From NCBI RefSeq assembly GCF_024138165.1, contig NZ_CP100000.1, forward strand, positions 620,001 to 684,000: a stretch of DNA of 64,000 nucleotides. The letters run 5' to 3'. This stretch comes from Halorussus vallis (GTDB taxonomy: Archaea; Halobacteriota; Halobacteria; Halobacteriales; Haladaptataceae). Below the pieces are notes generated by a model. That model worked only from the letters and a program-made list of their open reading frames with translations. It ran no database searches and was not told where the DNA came from. Of the stretch, positions 6,709-14,574 are shown one piece after another. Positions within the stretch are counted from its first letter, which is position 1; every line of letters starts with the position of its first letter. A program made the translations under genes and the position numbers.

Positions 6709-8217
6709 ATGCCAGCCCTTTCCGACGTACGAGTTCTCGACCTGACGCGGGTTCTCGGCGGTCCCTACTGCACGATGCTGTTGGCCGACATGGGAGCCGA
6801 CGTGGTGAAGGTCGAACCGCCGGGCGGCGACCTCGTCCGGTCGACCCCGCCCTTCTGCGAGGACGAGGACGACGAGCCGTACGGGGGCTACTTCCAGAGC
6901 GTCAACCGAGGCAAGCGGAGCCTCGAACTCGACTTCGAGGACGACGACGACCGCGCGGCGTTCCTCGGCCTCGTGAGCCAGGCGGACGTCCTGGTCGAGA
7001 ACTTCCGGGCCGGGACGATGGAGAAGTTCGACCTCGCGTACGAGCGCCTGCGCGAGGAGAACCCCGAACTCGTCTACTCGTCCATCCGGGGGTTCGGCGA
7101 CCCCCGCACGGGCGAGACGGACCGCCAGGACCAACCGGCGTTCGACCTGGTCGCCCAGGCGCTGGGCGGCGTGATGCAACTCAACGGCCAGGCCGACAGC
7201 CCGCCGACGAAGGTCGGACTCGGCGTCGGCGACATCTTCACCGGCGTCGCGAACGCCGTGGGCGTTCTCGCCGCGCTCCACCACCGCGACCGGACCAGCG
7301 AGGGCCAGTTCGTCGACACCGCGATGTACGACTGCATGCTCAGCCTGGCCGAGCGCTCGGTGTACCAGCACTCCTACACCGGCGAGGTGCCCGAGCGCCG
7401 GGGCAACTCCCACCCGACGCTGTTCCCCTACGACGCCTTCGAAACCCGTGATGGCCACGTCGTGATAGCCGCGCTGGGCGACAACCACTGGACGGCGCTC
7501 TGTGCGGCGATGGACCGCCCGGACCTCGCCGCCGAGTACCCCGAGGCCAACGACCGACTGCGCGACCGCGAGCGCCTCGCCGAGGCGATAGCCGACTGGA
7601 CGGAGTCGCGGACGATCGAGGCGGTCTTGGACGCCCTCGAAGGCGACGTCCCCTGCGCTCGGGTCCAGGACGTCGAGGACGTCTTCGAGGACGACCACGT
7701 GACCGACCGCGACATGCTGCAGACGGTCGAACAACCAGGGGCCGACCGTGAGGTCGAGATCGCCGGCAATCCCATCAAGATGACCGAGACGCCGCCCGAA
7801 CCCGGCGGACGCGCGCCCCTGCTGGACGAGCACCGCGAGGAGGTGTGCGGCGGTGAGTGGAGCGCCGACCGCGTCCCGGCGTCGGTTTCCCGGAGCGACT
7901 CGTCGCACGCCGAGGAAGCGTTCGACCCATTCGACGATAGCGACCGGCGGCGCACGCTCGTCGCGCTCCGCCGAGTCGACGGCGCGGCGTCGCTGGACGA
8001 ACTCGCCGAGCACATCGTCGCGCTCGCCGGAGGCGTCGACCCCGGAGCCGTGACGACCGACCGGCGTGACCGGGCCGCGGCGGCGCTCCACTACTCGCAC
8101 CTGCCCGCGCTGGCGGATGCGGGCGTGGTGGAGTACGATCCGTCGGAGGGTCGAGTCGCACTGGCCGACCGCTATCACGACCCGGCGGCGCCCTTCGACG
8201 GGACGGGGGCGGAGTAA
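6709..8217 (+). CDS. CaiB/BaiF family III CoA-transferase fused to a DUF7344 winged-helix domain
   Basis: A 502-residue protein. Residues 1 to about 380 are a complete-looking family III CoA-transferase: LSDVRVLDLTRVLGGPYCTM, NRGKRSLELDF, the catalytic aspartate Asp146 in QPAFDLVAQALGG, RGNSHPTLFPYDAF, and the closing IKMTETPPEPGGRAPLLDEH. Haloarchaeal members of this subgroup include the succinyl-CoA:mesaconate transferase of the methylaspartate cycle, so that substrate is plausible but not proven. Where the enzyme normally ends, a Ser/Asp linker (about 385-402) leads to a roughly 90-residue DUF7344-type module (FDDSDRRRTLVALRRVDG, AAAALHYSHLPALADAGVVE). The frame is continuous. The start at 6709 matches the conserved N-terminus. 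Confidence 0.85.
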   Translation: MPALSDVRVLDLTRVLGGPYCTMLLADMGADVVKVEPPGGDLVRSTPPFCEDEDDEPYGGYFQSVNRGKRSLELDFEDDDDRAAFLGLVSQADVLVENFRAGTMEKFDLAYERLREENPELVYSSIRGFGDPRTGETDRQDQPAFDLVAQALGGVMQLNGQADSPPTKVGLGVGDIFTGVANAVGVLAALHHRDRTSEGQFVDTAMYDCMLSLAERSVYQHSYTGEVPERRGNSHPTLFPYDAFETRDGHVVIAALGDNHWTALCAAMDRPDLAAEYPEANDRLRDRERLAEAIADWTESRTIEAVLDALEGDVPCARVQDVEDVFEDDHVTDRDMLQTVEQPGADREVEIAGNPIKMTETPPEPGGRAPLLDEHREEVCGGEWSADRVPASVSRSDSSHAEEAFDPFDDSDRRRTLVALRRVDGAASLDELAEHIVALAGGVDPGAVTTDRRDRAAAALHYSHLPALADAGVVEYDPSEGRVALADRYHDPAAPFDGTGAE

Positions 8218-8277
8218 CGCGTCGTCGCTCGTCCGGGCTTAGCCACCTTCAAGACCGGACCCCTCGAACCCCCGCGC

Positions 8278-8823
8278 GTGCCAGACGACAGCGACGAGTC
8301 GGAACGGGACGCCGAGGCCGCCCGCCGCCACGACCGCATCGCCCGCCACGCCACGCCGGGACCGGGTAACTCGCTCCGGTCGTGGACGCGGGCGAAGAGT
8401 CCGCTGCGGGTCGCGCTCAACTACGTCGTCATCGTGCTCGCGCGCATCTCGCCGAGCCTGGTCCTGAAGAACTACCTCCTGCGGTCCATCGGCGTGACCG
8501 TCGGCGAGGGCGTCTCCTGGGGCCTCGAATCGACGCCGGACGTGTTCTGGCCCGAACTCGTCACCGTCGAGGACCACGCCATCGTCGGCTACGACGCGAC
8601 CATCCTCTGCCACGAGTTCCTCCAGGACGAGTACCGCACCGGCGAGGTGGTCGTCGGCGAGCGGGCGATGATCGGCGCGGGCGCGGTGATTCTGCCCGGC
8701 GTCGAAATCGGCGCGGGCGCGAGCGTCGCCGCGAACTCGCTGGTGACCCGCGACGTGCCGCCCGGCGAGACGGTTGCGGGCGTGCCCGCCAAGCCGATGA
8801 CTTCCGAAGAATCGCCGGACTGA
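8278..8823 (+). CDS. Hexapeptide-repeat acyltransferase
   Basis: A 181-residue protein from a GTG start (8278). After a charged N-terminus and a hydrophobic helix (about 42-63), residues 75-165 carry left-handed beta-helix hexapeptides: IGVTVGEGVSWG, LVTVEDHAIVGYDATI, GERAMIGAGAVILPGVEIGAG, ASVAANSLVTRDVPPGE, ending VAGVPAKP. This is the CysE/LacA/NodL-type acetyltransferase pattern; the acceptor is unknown. The hydrophobic stretch before the helix suggests membrane association. No good ATG precedes the homologous region, which is why GTG is chosen. It lies 60 bases behind the CoA-transferase fusion gene. Confidence 0.8.
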   Translation: MPDDSDESERDAEAARRHDRIARHATPGPGNSLRSWTRAKSPLRVALNYVVIVLARISPSLVLKNYLLRSIGVTVGEGVSWGLESTPDVFWPELVTVEDHAIVGYDATILCHEFLQDEYRTGEVVVGERAMIGAGAVILPGVEIGAGASVAANSLVTRDVPPGETVAGVPAKPMTSEESPD

Positions 8824-8836
8824 GTTCGTCGGTTTC

Positions 8837-9337
8837 TCAGACGCCGACGAGGTACCGGACGCTCGCCTCGGCGAGTGAGAGGGCGACGACGACGCCGAGT
8901 AGAACCGGGCCGAACGCGAACGGGTACAGGCCGAGGGGGTCGCTCTCGCCGCGGACGTGCGCGAACATCGAGAGCGTCACCCAGGCGGCGACGAATGCCC
9001 CTGCCATCGGAGCGAGAAATGCCCAACGAGCGTACAGGTAGTACGGAATCGCCACCTCCGCCCAGAGGAACACGGTAGCGACGAGCGAGACCCCGACGAA
9101 GCCGAGCGGTCGCTTCACTCGCATGTCGGCGAACGCGCCCGTCAGGACCCGCGCGCCGGTCCAGACGGTAAGACACGCGAGGGCGTACGCGACTCCGCCT
9201 GCGACCGCGAACGTCGCCGGATCGAGGGCAGTCGCGGAAAGCGCGTACGGAGCCGCCGCGAAGAACGCCGCCCCCGCGAGCGTCGCGGCGAGCGTGACCG
9301 CGTCGCTTCCGAGGGCCGACTCCGGAGTGCCGGGCAT
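8837..9337 (-). CDS. Multi-pass membrane protein of unknown function
   Basis: A 166-residue hydrophobic protein with about five predicted membrane segments (about residues 14-33, 40-62, 76-96, 103-122 and 135-158). The short basic loop DMRVKRPLGF between helices two and three would lie inside by the positive-inside rule. The arrangement recalls small Yip1-like membrane proteins, but no diagnostic motif is seen, so no function is proposed. It ends convergently with the acyltransferase gene and lies 45 bases downstream of the MscS gene on the same strand. Confidence 0.65.
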   Translation of the reverse strand: MPGTPESALGSDAVTLAATLAGAAFFAAAPYALSATALDPATFAVAGGVAYALACLTVWTGARVLTGAFADMRVKRPLGFVGVSLVATVFLWAEVAIPYYLYARWAFLAPMAGAFVAAWVTLSMFAHVRGESDPLGLYPFAFGPVLLGVVVALSLAEASVRYLVGV

Positions 9338-9382
9338 CTCGCGGACGTTCCGGCCGAAGTGTGAAAAAAGTAACCTCTCTCG

Positions 9383-10222
9383 TCAGTCCCGAATCCGGAC
9401 GATGCCTTCCCTGAACACCCGGCTGTTCGGGATGATGTGCTCCTCGCCGTCGCTCTCGACGTGGGTGACGAACATGTCGACCTCCTGGACGATGCCCGCG
9501 TCGTCGCCGACCCGGACCCGGTCGCCGATGCCGTAGGGCTGGTTCAACAGCAGGTAGATGCCCGCCGCCGACGAGCGCAGCAGGTCCCAGAACGCCACCG
9601 CGCCGAAGATGATGATGGCGAAGGCGTACACCCGGAGCAGGATGAGCAGGGCGTTCGTGGCGACGCCGACCTGCCCCAGCGCGATGAGCGCGGCGAGGTA
9701 GACGATGGTGTACTTGACCACCTTCGGGATGACGCCGACCTCCGGGAGTTTGACCGAGCGCAGGCGCTCGCCGACCACGAGTTCGGCCTTGTCGGCCACC
9801 ACGAAGCCGATGATGAACACCAGCACCGCGACGAACAGGTCGGGGATGAACCGGAGCACGCCCTCCCAGAACAGTCGCGCGTTCAGCAGGTCGGCGATGT
9901 TGAGCGCGATGAGGATGACGACGCCGTAGATGAACCACGAACTCAGGCGGGCGACCAACGAGACGGTGTCGGTGCCGAGGCTCTGGGCGGTGCGCTCGAA
10001 GGGCGTGCGCTCGACCGCCTCCGGCACCCCGGCGGCGACCAGCAGGCGCTTGTTGAGTCGGCCGATGACGTAGCCGCCGAGGCCGCCGGCGAGGAGGATG
10101 AGCAACGCCAGGAGGAACTGGAACTGTTCGGTGAGCAGGACGTTCCAGTCGGCCTGCAGCACGACGTTCCCCGCCCGGACCGGCGCGTCTCCGAGCGCCG
10201 ACGGCGCGTCCTCCGCGGACAT
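9383..10222 (-). CDS. MscS-family mechanosensitive channel
   Basis: A 279-residue small-conductance mechanosensitive channel. Membrane helices lie at about residues 33-55, 90-112, 122-145 and 165-195. The pore-lining TM3 and beta domain follow: VAFWDLLRSSAAGIYLLLNQPYGIGDRVRVGDDAGIVQEV, then a strand with HVESDGEEHIIPNSRVFREGIV, where PNS is the MscS-family signature. It would release solutes on hypo-osmotic shock. Its ATG overlaps the stop of dacZ by one base (TGATG), so the two are translationally coupled; see the finding on c-di-AMP. Confidence 0.85.
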   Translation of the reverse strand: MSAEDAPSALGDAPVRAGNVVLQADWNVLLTEQFQFLLALLILLAGGLGGYVIGRLNKRLLVAAGVPEAVERTPFERTAQSLGTDTVSLVARLSSWFIYGVVILIALNIADLLNARLFWEGVLRFIPDLFVAVLVFIIGFVVADKAELVVGERLRSVKLPEVGVIPKVVKYTIVYLAALIALGQVGVATNALLILLRVYAFAIIIFGAVAFWDLLRSSAAGIYLLLNQPYGIGDRVRVGDDAGIVQEVDMFVTHVESDGEEHIIPNSRVFREGIVRIRD

Positions 10223-11037
10223 CAGTACTCCTCCGGGTCGAGTTCGAGGACGAGTTCCCCGCCCTTGAACGCCCGGACGAGGCCGTCGCTCTCCGAGAGC
10301 ACGATGGCCGTGGCGTTCGTCTCGCGGGTGGTCGCGCCCGCTGCCATGTGGCGTGCGCCGAGGCCCTTCGGGATGTCGACGCCCTCCGCAGAGGGTTCGA
10401 GGTAGCGGTACGCCGAGACGATCTTGCCCGAGTCGGAGATGACGAACGCGCCGTCGAGCCTGGAGAACTCCTTCAACATCACGTTCACGATGGGGTCGCC
10501 GACGTGGACGTGGGACTTCTCGAACGGATTGTAGCTGAGCGGCCGAGACTTGTTCATCACCTTGCCGGCGTCGCCGACCACGAACAGCGCGCCGACCGGC
10601 TTGCCCTTCTGGCCCTTCTTGCCGAGTTCGATGGCGACCTCGAACACGTCGCGGATGACGCCGGGGTCGGCCCGCGAGTTGGCGAACAGGTCGTAGACGC
10701 CCGAGTGCATCGAGTCGTTCGCCCGGGCTCGCGTGACGGTGTCGGTGCCCTCCTCGAACATGCTGGTCGTACAGATTACGACGTCGCCGTCCTCTACGTA
10801 GCCGTGCTCCATCGCGCCCTCGATACCGAACCGGATGCGGTCGCGGACGTTCTCGAACTCCAGCGGGAGTTCGACGAACTCGTCGGCCCCGACGGTGTTC
10901 TCCGGCGCGACGACCACGACTTCCATGTCCCCTCCGAGGTCGGCGAACCGGTCGTAGTAAGAACCGCTCGGGGAGAACAAGAACGCGGCGTCGGCATCGT
11001 CAACGAGGTCCCCCAACAGGTCGCTCAAGTCAGCCAT
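10222..11037 (-). CDS. dacZ: Diadenylate cyclase (c-di-AMP synthase)
   Basis: A 271-residue protein matching the euryarchaeal DacZ family. The N-terminal about 115 residues form a pyruvate-kinase-like alpha/beta domain. The DisA_N catalytic domain follows, with KGKPVGALFVVGD, the metal/ATP motif DGA at 195-197 (RLDGAFVISDSG) and the GLGARHMAAGATT motif with Arg229-His230. It converts two ATP to cyclic di-AMP, a messenger for potassium and osmotic balance. In Haloferax its level affects osmotic behaviour. The one-base overlap with the MscS gene fits that role. Confidence 0.93.
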   Translation of the reverse strand: MADLSDLLGDLVDDADAAFLFSPSGSYYDRFADLGGDMEVVVVAPENTVGADEFVELPLEFENVRDRIRFGIEGAMEHGYVEDGDVVICTTSMFEEGTDTVTRARANDSMHSGVYDLFANSRADPGVIRDVFEVAIELGKKGQKGKPVGALFVVGDAGKVMNKSRPLSYNPFEKSHVHVGDPIVNVMLKEFSRLDGAFVISDSGKIVSAYRYLEPSAEGVDIPKGLGARHMAAGATTRETNATAIVLSESDGLVRAFKGGELVLELDPEEY

Positions 11038-11156
11038 TACTCGAAACGACTCATCGACCGGAGAAAAGGTTTGTGGGGGTATATGTCACCCGTCAGTCCG
11101 GTGTCTGACGCGCGTCGCCGTCCCTCCGCGTCGAAGCGTGTTCGAAACCCGAGGAG

Positions 11157-11717
11157 TTACTCCGCGTCGTCGAAAAAGCGCAGGTCGTCGTCCTCGGCGC
11201 CGCCGTCGGCGGTCGGCGCCGAGGGGCCGTCGCGGCGGGCGTCGGCGCCGCGACGCCGGTCTGCGTCGGTGACGGTGACCGCTTTGACGACCGACGGCGA
11301 CTCGCGCCCGGCGTTCCCGAGCGCGAAATCCGCCTGAAGGACGGCGAGGAGGCCGACGGCGTAGACGACGAGGGCCGGCCGCGGAAGCGCCGAGAGGTCG
11401 CCGCGCCACCCCGCCGGCAGGCCGACCCAGAACAGCGCGAGTCCCGCGCCGACCAAGACGACGCCCACCGCGACGACCGATCGGCCGCCGCGACCGAACG
11501 GCGTCGGAAGCGCGAGGAACGCCGCCGACAGCAACACGCCCGTCAACGTCGCCGAGAACTTCAGCGCGCTCGACAGCGAGACGCCGAACCCCGCCACGAG
11601 ACTCGTCGCCGCCGCCACGAACCCGACGGCGGCGACGATGCCGAGGAGGAACAGGCCGGCCGTCAGCGCGACGTGCCAGCGGCCGTCTCCCTCGTACACC
11701 TCCTCCAGGCTGGACAT
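11157..11717 (-). CDS. Haloarchaeal membrane protein with MSSLEEVYEG start
   Basis: A 186-residue protein. The chosen ATG (11717) gives the conserved-looking start SLEEVYEGDGRWH, also found at the head of a haloarchaea-specific membrane family (DUF7139-like). A longer frame upstream lacks coding character. Four hydrophobic segments follow (about residues 16-36, 43-66, 78-96 and 101-125), then a hydrophilic acidic C-terminal tail ending DDLRFFDDAE. No enzymatic motif is visible and its role is unknown. It is divergent from the spondin-domain gene, with an AT-rich TATA-like stretch around 11735-11755. Confidence 0.65.
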   Translation of the reverse strand: MSSLEEVYEGDGRWHVALTAGLFLLGIVAAVGFVAAATSLVAGFGVSLSSALKFSATLTGVLLSAAFLALPTPFGRGGRSVVAVGVVLVGAGLALFWVGLPAGWRGDLSALPRPALVVYAVGLLAVLQADFALGNAGRESPSVVKAVTVTDADRRRGADARRDGPSAPTADGGAEDDDLRFFDDAE

Positions 11718-11911
11718 ATCGTATTCCACACGGTTGATACATAAAAAGTATGTCGAATCGCGGAGGCGAAGCGGCCCGCGACCGGCATAGATTTCGGCCG
11801 AAGTTGGAAGAGAACGGGAGCGATTCGGAAAAGAGCCGGTAGAAACCTCGAAAAACGCATTTCCGGGAGTTCGGCGTCGGACTGTCTGTGCGCAGACGCG
11901 CACGAACGACC

Positions 11912-12757
11912 ATGCAACCGAACCGGACCACTGCAGACGGCACGGGCGAAACGGACGCGACGAACGCGAGCGAAACGACTGCCGACGCCGCCACCACCCG
12001 GCGGCGGTTTCTGGCCGGGTCGGCCGGGGCCGCCGCGGCGGTCGGCCTCTCGGGACTCGGCGCGGGGAGCGCCGTCGCGACCGGCGACGGGAGCGACGAC
12101 GCGACGACGTTCCACATTCGGGTCGAGAACGTCTCCGGGCCGAACACGCTGGAGACGTCGGCGAAGGGCGAGGCGAGAAAACAGCCGGTGCCGCTGTCGC
12201 CGGGCGCCTACGCGGTCCACGACGAACACGGACCCCTCTTCACCGTGGGTGAACCGGCCCGCGATAACGGACTGGAGGCGCTCGCGGAGGACGGCATGCC
12301 GGGCGACCTGGCCGCCGCGCTGTCCGAACGAGACGGCGTCTCCGACAGCGGGGCGTTCGCCGCGCCGGTCGGCGCCGACGACCCCGCGCCCATCGGTCCC
12401 GGCGGCGCCTACGAGTTCACCGTCGAGGCCGAACCCGGCGAGCGACTCTCGCTCGCCACGATGTTCGTCCAGTCGAACGACCTGTTCTACGCGCCCGAAG
12501 AGCGCGGTATCGCGCTGTTCGACGGCGACGAACCGCTGAGCGGCGACGTGACCCACGCCGTCGACCTCTGGGACGCCGGCACCGAGTGCAACCAGGAACC
12601 CGGCGTCGGCGCGGACCAGGCTCCCCGCCAGTCCGAATCGGGTGCCGGAATGGAGGAGAACGCGCCGGTGCGACCGATTACCGACGTGGGCGACGGGTAC
12701 AGCTATCCGTACGCTTCGGAGGTGATTCGGGTGACGCGGGAGGTGGAGATGGGATAG
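11912..12757 (+). CDS. Tat-exported spondin-domain protein
   Basis: A 281-residue secreted protein. After an acidic/threonine-rich N-terminus comes a Tat signal, TTRRRFLAGSAGAAAAVGL (about residues 28-46), with a probable cleavage or lipid-free anchor region after it. The mature part matches haloarchaeal spondin-N-like proteins: FHIRVENVSGPNTLE, PLSPGAYAVHDEHGPLF, SGAFAAPVGADDPAPIGPGG, LATMFVQSNDLFYAPEE and VTHAVDLWDAGTECNQEPG. The family is thought to act on the cell surface; its ligand is unknown in archaea. The ATG at 11912 is preferred over the upstream GTG (11888), since the Tat motif needs only a short leader. Confidence 0.85.
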   Translation: MQPNRTTADGTGETDATNASETTADAATTRRRFLAGSAGAAAAVGLSGLGAGSAVATGDGSDDATTFHIRVENVSGPNTLETSAKGEARKQPVPLSPGAYAVHDEHGPLFTVGEPARDNGLEALAEDGMPGDLAAALSERDGVSDSGAFAAPVGADDPAPIGPGGAYEFTVEAEPGERLSLATMFVQSNDLFYAPEERGIALFDGDEPLSGDVTHAVDLWDAGTECNQEPGVGADQAPRQSESGAGMEENAPVRPITDVGDGYSYPYASEVIRVTREVEMG

Positions 12758-12896
12758 CGGAAAGAGCGAACCCTGCTGACTTGCCGAGGCTCTCCACCGA
12801 GTAGTTCACAGAATCTACCGTTCGGAATCGGACTCGGACCGTGCGTAGGATTTCCTGCTCACACTCGTTTTTCGCTTCGCTCGAAAACGTTCTCAG

Positions 12897-12920
12897 TGCG
12901 CGGGACCGGATTCGAACCGG
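12897..12920 (-). repeat. Short tRNA-Leu 3'-end copy (att-like, third copy)
   Basis: 24 bases match the acceptor/T-arm end of the tRNA-Leu gene at 14432-14455 with one mismatch. This is probably a scar of an older integration nested outside the main one. Confidence 0.7.
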
Positions 12921-13016
12921 ACCAAGACGTTCCTGCTCGCGCCCTACGGTCGCTGCGCGGGCATGCGACTTGCAGGATTCAAATCGGTCCTGCTCTTCGC
13001 TCACTTCGTTCGCTCA

Positions 13017-13069
13017 TGCGCGGGACCAGATTTGAATCGGCGGACTCCCACGAGACAGCGTCCTAAGCG
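13017..13069 (-). repeat. Distal attachment-site copy of tRNA-Leu 3' half
   Basis: 53 bases match the 3' part of the tRNA-Leu gene (14432-14484), from the 3' end through the anticodon loop, at 50 of 53 positions and in the same orientation. A tRNA 3'-half duplication is the classic product of tyrosine-recombinase integration, here with the intact tRNA at the other end. Confidence 0.9.
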
Positions 13070-13239
13070 GCCGCCCCACGAAACGGCCTCAACCGGCGAA
13101 ATACGCCCGTTTCGCTCCCGATAAACTGGAATAAGTGGGCGAGAATTACAAAAATGGCTACGGCACAACGTCGACCGCTGTGAACGTTCTAGGAGAACCA
13201 CTTACTCCTACACACTGATAGCTGAGAACTGTGCCAAGA

Positions 13240-14208
13240 TTATCCGTGAAGTCCCATCGCCTCGATCTGTTCCTGGTAGCGGTTTCGGATGGTGACCTCG
13301 GTGACTTGGGCGACTTCGGAAACCTCGCGCTGGGTCTTCTTCTCGTTGCAGAGCAGTGACGCGGCGTATATCGCTGCTGCGGCGAAGCCCGTCGGTGATT
13401 TACCTGATAGGAGCCCCGCCTCGGCAGACTTGTCGATGATTTCGTTCGTCTTGGCCTGCACCTCCTCAGGGAGGTCCAGCTCCGAACAGAACCGGGGAAC
13501 GTACTGCTTGGGGTCGACGGGCACCATCTCTAACCCGAGTTCCTTCGAGATGTACCGATACGTGCGCCCGATCTCCTTTTGCTCGACACGCGAAACCGCT
13601 GTGACCTCTTCGAGTGACCGCGGAATCCCTTCCTTCCGACAGGCTGCATAGAGCGTGGCAGTGGCTACACCCTCGATCGACCGCCCACGGATGAGATCCT
13701 CGTTGAGTGCCCGTCGGTAGATGACGCTGGCGACTTCTCTGACTGATCGGGGGACACCCAACCCGGAGGCCATGCGGTCGGACTCCGAGAGCGCAAACTG
13801 GAGATTCCGTTCTCCCGCGTCCTTGGTTCGGATGCGGTTTTGCCACTTTCGGAGCCGGTTCATCTGACTGCGTTTTTCCGAGGAGAGCGAGTTCCCGTAG
13901 GCGTCCTTGTCCTTCCAGTCGATGGACGTCGTCAGCCCCTTATCGTGCATCGTGTTCGTGGTTGGGGCACCCACACGAGACTTCTCCTGCCGTTCGGCGT
14001 GGTTGAACGCTCGCCACTCCGGTCCCCGGTCGACGTTGGTTTCCTCGATAATGAGTCCACAGTCCTCACACGTGAGTTCAGTCCCGTCAGCGCTCTTGAC
14101 GAGGTTGGCAGCGTCGCATTCTGGACACGTTTGGCGTTGTTCAGCGTCCTGTTTCTGCTCTCGTTCTGCATGGTTCTCGTGGGGGTGACGCTGCCGGGTT
14201 CTCTCCAT
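13240..14208 (-). CDS. tfb: Transcription initiation factor TFB (TFIIB-like)
   Basis: A full-length 322-residue TFB. The N-terminal zinc ribbon has [15 protein letters not shown] and LTCEDCG (cysteines about 28, 31, 47, 50). The B-finger/linker reads [15 protein letters not shown], and two cyclin repeats follow: about 130-215 with [16 protein letters not shown], and 225-310 with [17 protein letters not shown]. The C-terminal HTH is [17 protein letters not shown] binds TBP and the BRE to recruit RNA polymerase. Haloarchaea keep several TFB paralogs, each favouring some promoters. This one lies inside the tRNA-bounded segment and has less GC-rich codon use than neighbouring genes, both signs of transfer. 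Confidence 0.95.
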   Translation of the reverse strand: MERTRQRHPHENHAEREQKQDAEQRQTCPECDAANLVKSADGTELTCEDCGLIIEETNVDRGPEWRAFNHAERQEKSRVGAPTTNTMHDKGLTTSIDWKDKDAYGNSLSSEKRSQMNRLRKWQNRIRTKDAGERNLQFALSESDRMASGLGVPRSVREVASVIYRRALNEDLIRGRSIEGVATATLYAACRKEGIPRSLEEVTAVSRVEQKEIGRTYRYISKELGLEMVPVDPKQYVPRFCSELDLPEEVQAKTNEIIDKSAEAGLLSGKSPTGFAAAAIYAASLLCNEKKTQREVSEVAQVTEVTIRNRYQEQIEAMGLHG

Positions 14209-14431
14209 GCCCTTTTTAGATGAGCCAGCGGGTATAACACTTGGGTGGAGGCAGCCATTCCCGCTCGTTGCTGAACCTGACTTCGGCGACCCATCGCACT
14301 GGACAGTCTTCGCGGTCGCAGTTGGTCACGCGCCCCCGCGCGGCGAACCCAGTGTTAACGTGCTCTTCCGGGATTCACCTACCCTCGCAGGGGAGGTGAC
14401 CTGATTAACGGCAAAATCGACTGAATCGGAG

Positions 14432-14515
14432 TGCGCGGGACCGGATTTGAACCGGCGGACTCCTACGAGACAGCGTCCTAAGCGCTGCGCCGTTTCCTGG
14501 CTTGGCTACCCGCGC
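14432..14515 (-). tRNA. tRNA-Leu (anticodon UAG)
   Basis: Read on the minus strand, 84 bases fold as a type II tRNA: acceptor stem GCGCGGG/CCCGCGC with discriminator A, D arm GCC...GGC, anticodon stem CAGCG/CGCTG with loop CTTAGGA (anticodon TAG), a long variable arm as expected for leucine, and T loop TTCAAAT. No CCA is encoded and no intron is seen. Its 3' half is the integration target for the TFB-carrying segment. Confidence 0.95.
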
Positions 14516-14574
14516 TCGCGTCCCAGAATTCAGCCGACGGCGATAAGAAGGTGTCGTCTCGGCTCCGAGCGTTT

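Larger units (their letters stand above)
12758..13239. other. Intergenic remnant region with tRNA-Leu 3'-end copies
   Basis: About 480 bases without a convincing gene. It contains two partial copies of the tRNA-Leu 3' end (12897-12920 and 13017-13069). Around them is a roughly 120-base unit repeated imperfectly: AGGATT followed by TCCTGCTC and a TTCGCT/TTCGTT-rich stretch precedes each copy, starting near 12848 and 12977. Short frames here are artefacts of these repeats. Confidence 0.7.
13017..14484. mobile_element. tRNA-Leu-bounded integrated segment carrying a TFB gene
   Basis: The 53-base direct repeats 13017-13069 and 14432-14484 bound about 1.36 kb between them. The segment contains one complete gene, the TFB at 13240-14208, whose base and third-position composition is visibly less GC-rich than its neighbours. 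No integrase is seen. It may be the remnant of a larger element that lost everything else, or a minimal unit moved by an integrase supplied elsewhere. Confidence 0.75.

Noticed and set aside
12897-12920. Possible second tRNA gene
   Set aside because: Only T-arm and acceptor-strand sequence is present; no D arm, anticodon arm or 5' acceptor strand.
12841-13035. Small frame next to the tRNA-Leu copies
   Set aside because: Its translation (RDRIRTGPRR...) is simply read-through of tRNA 3'-end repeats; a known kind of annotation artefact.
14207-14404. 65-residue frame upstream of the TFB gene
   Set aside because: No conserved pattern; it covers the TFB promoter side and the region just inside the attachment site.
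13017-14484. Insertion sequence or integrase inside the tRNA-bounded unit
   Set aside because: No transposase or tyrosine-recombinase motif in any frame between the repeats; only the TFB is coding.
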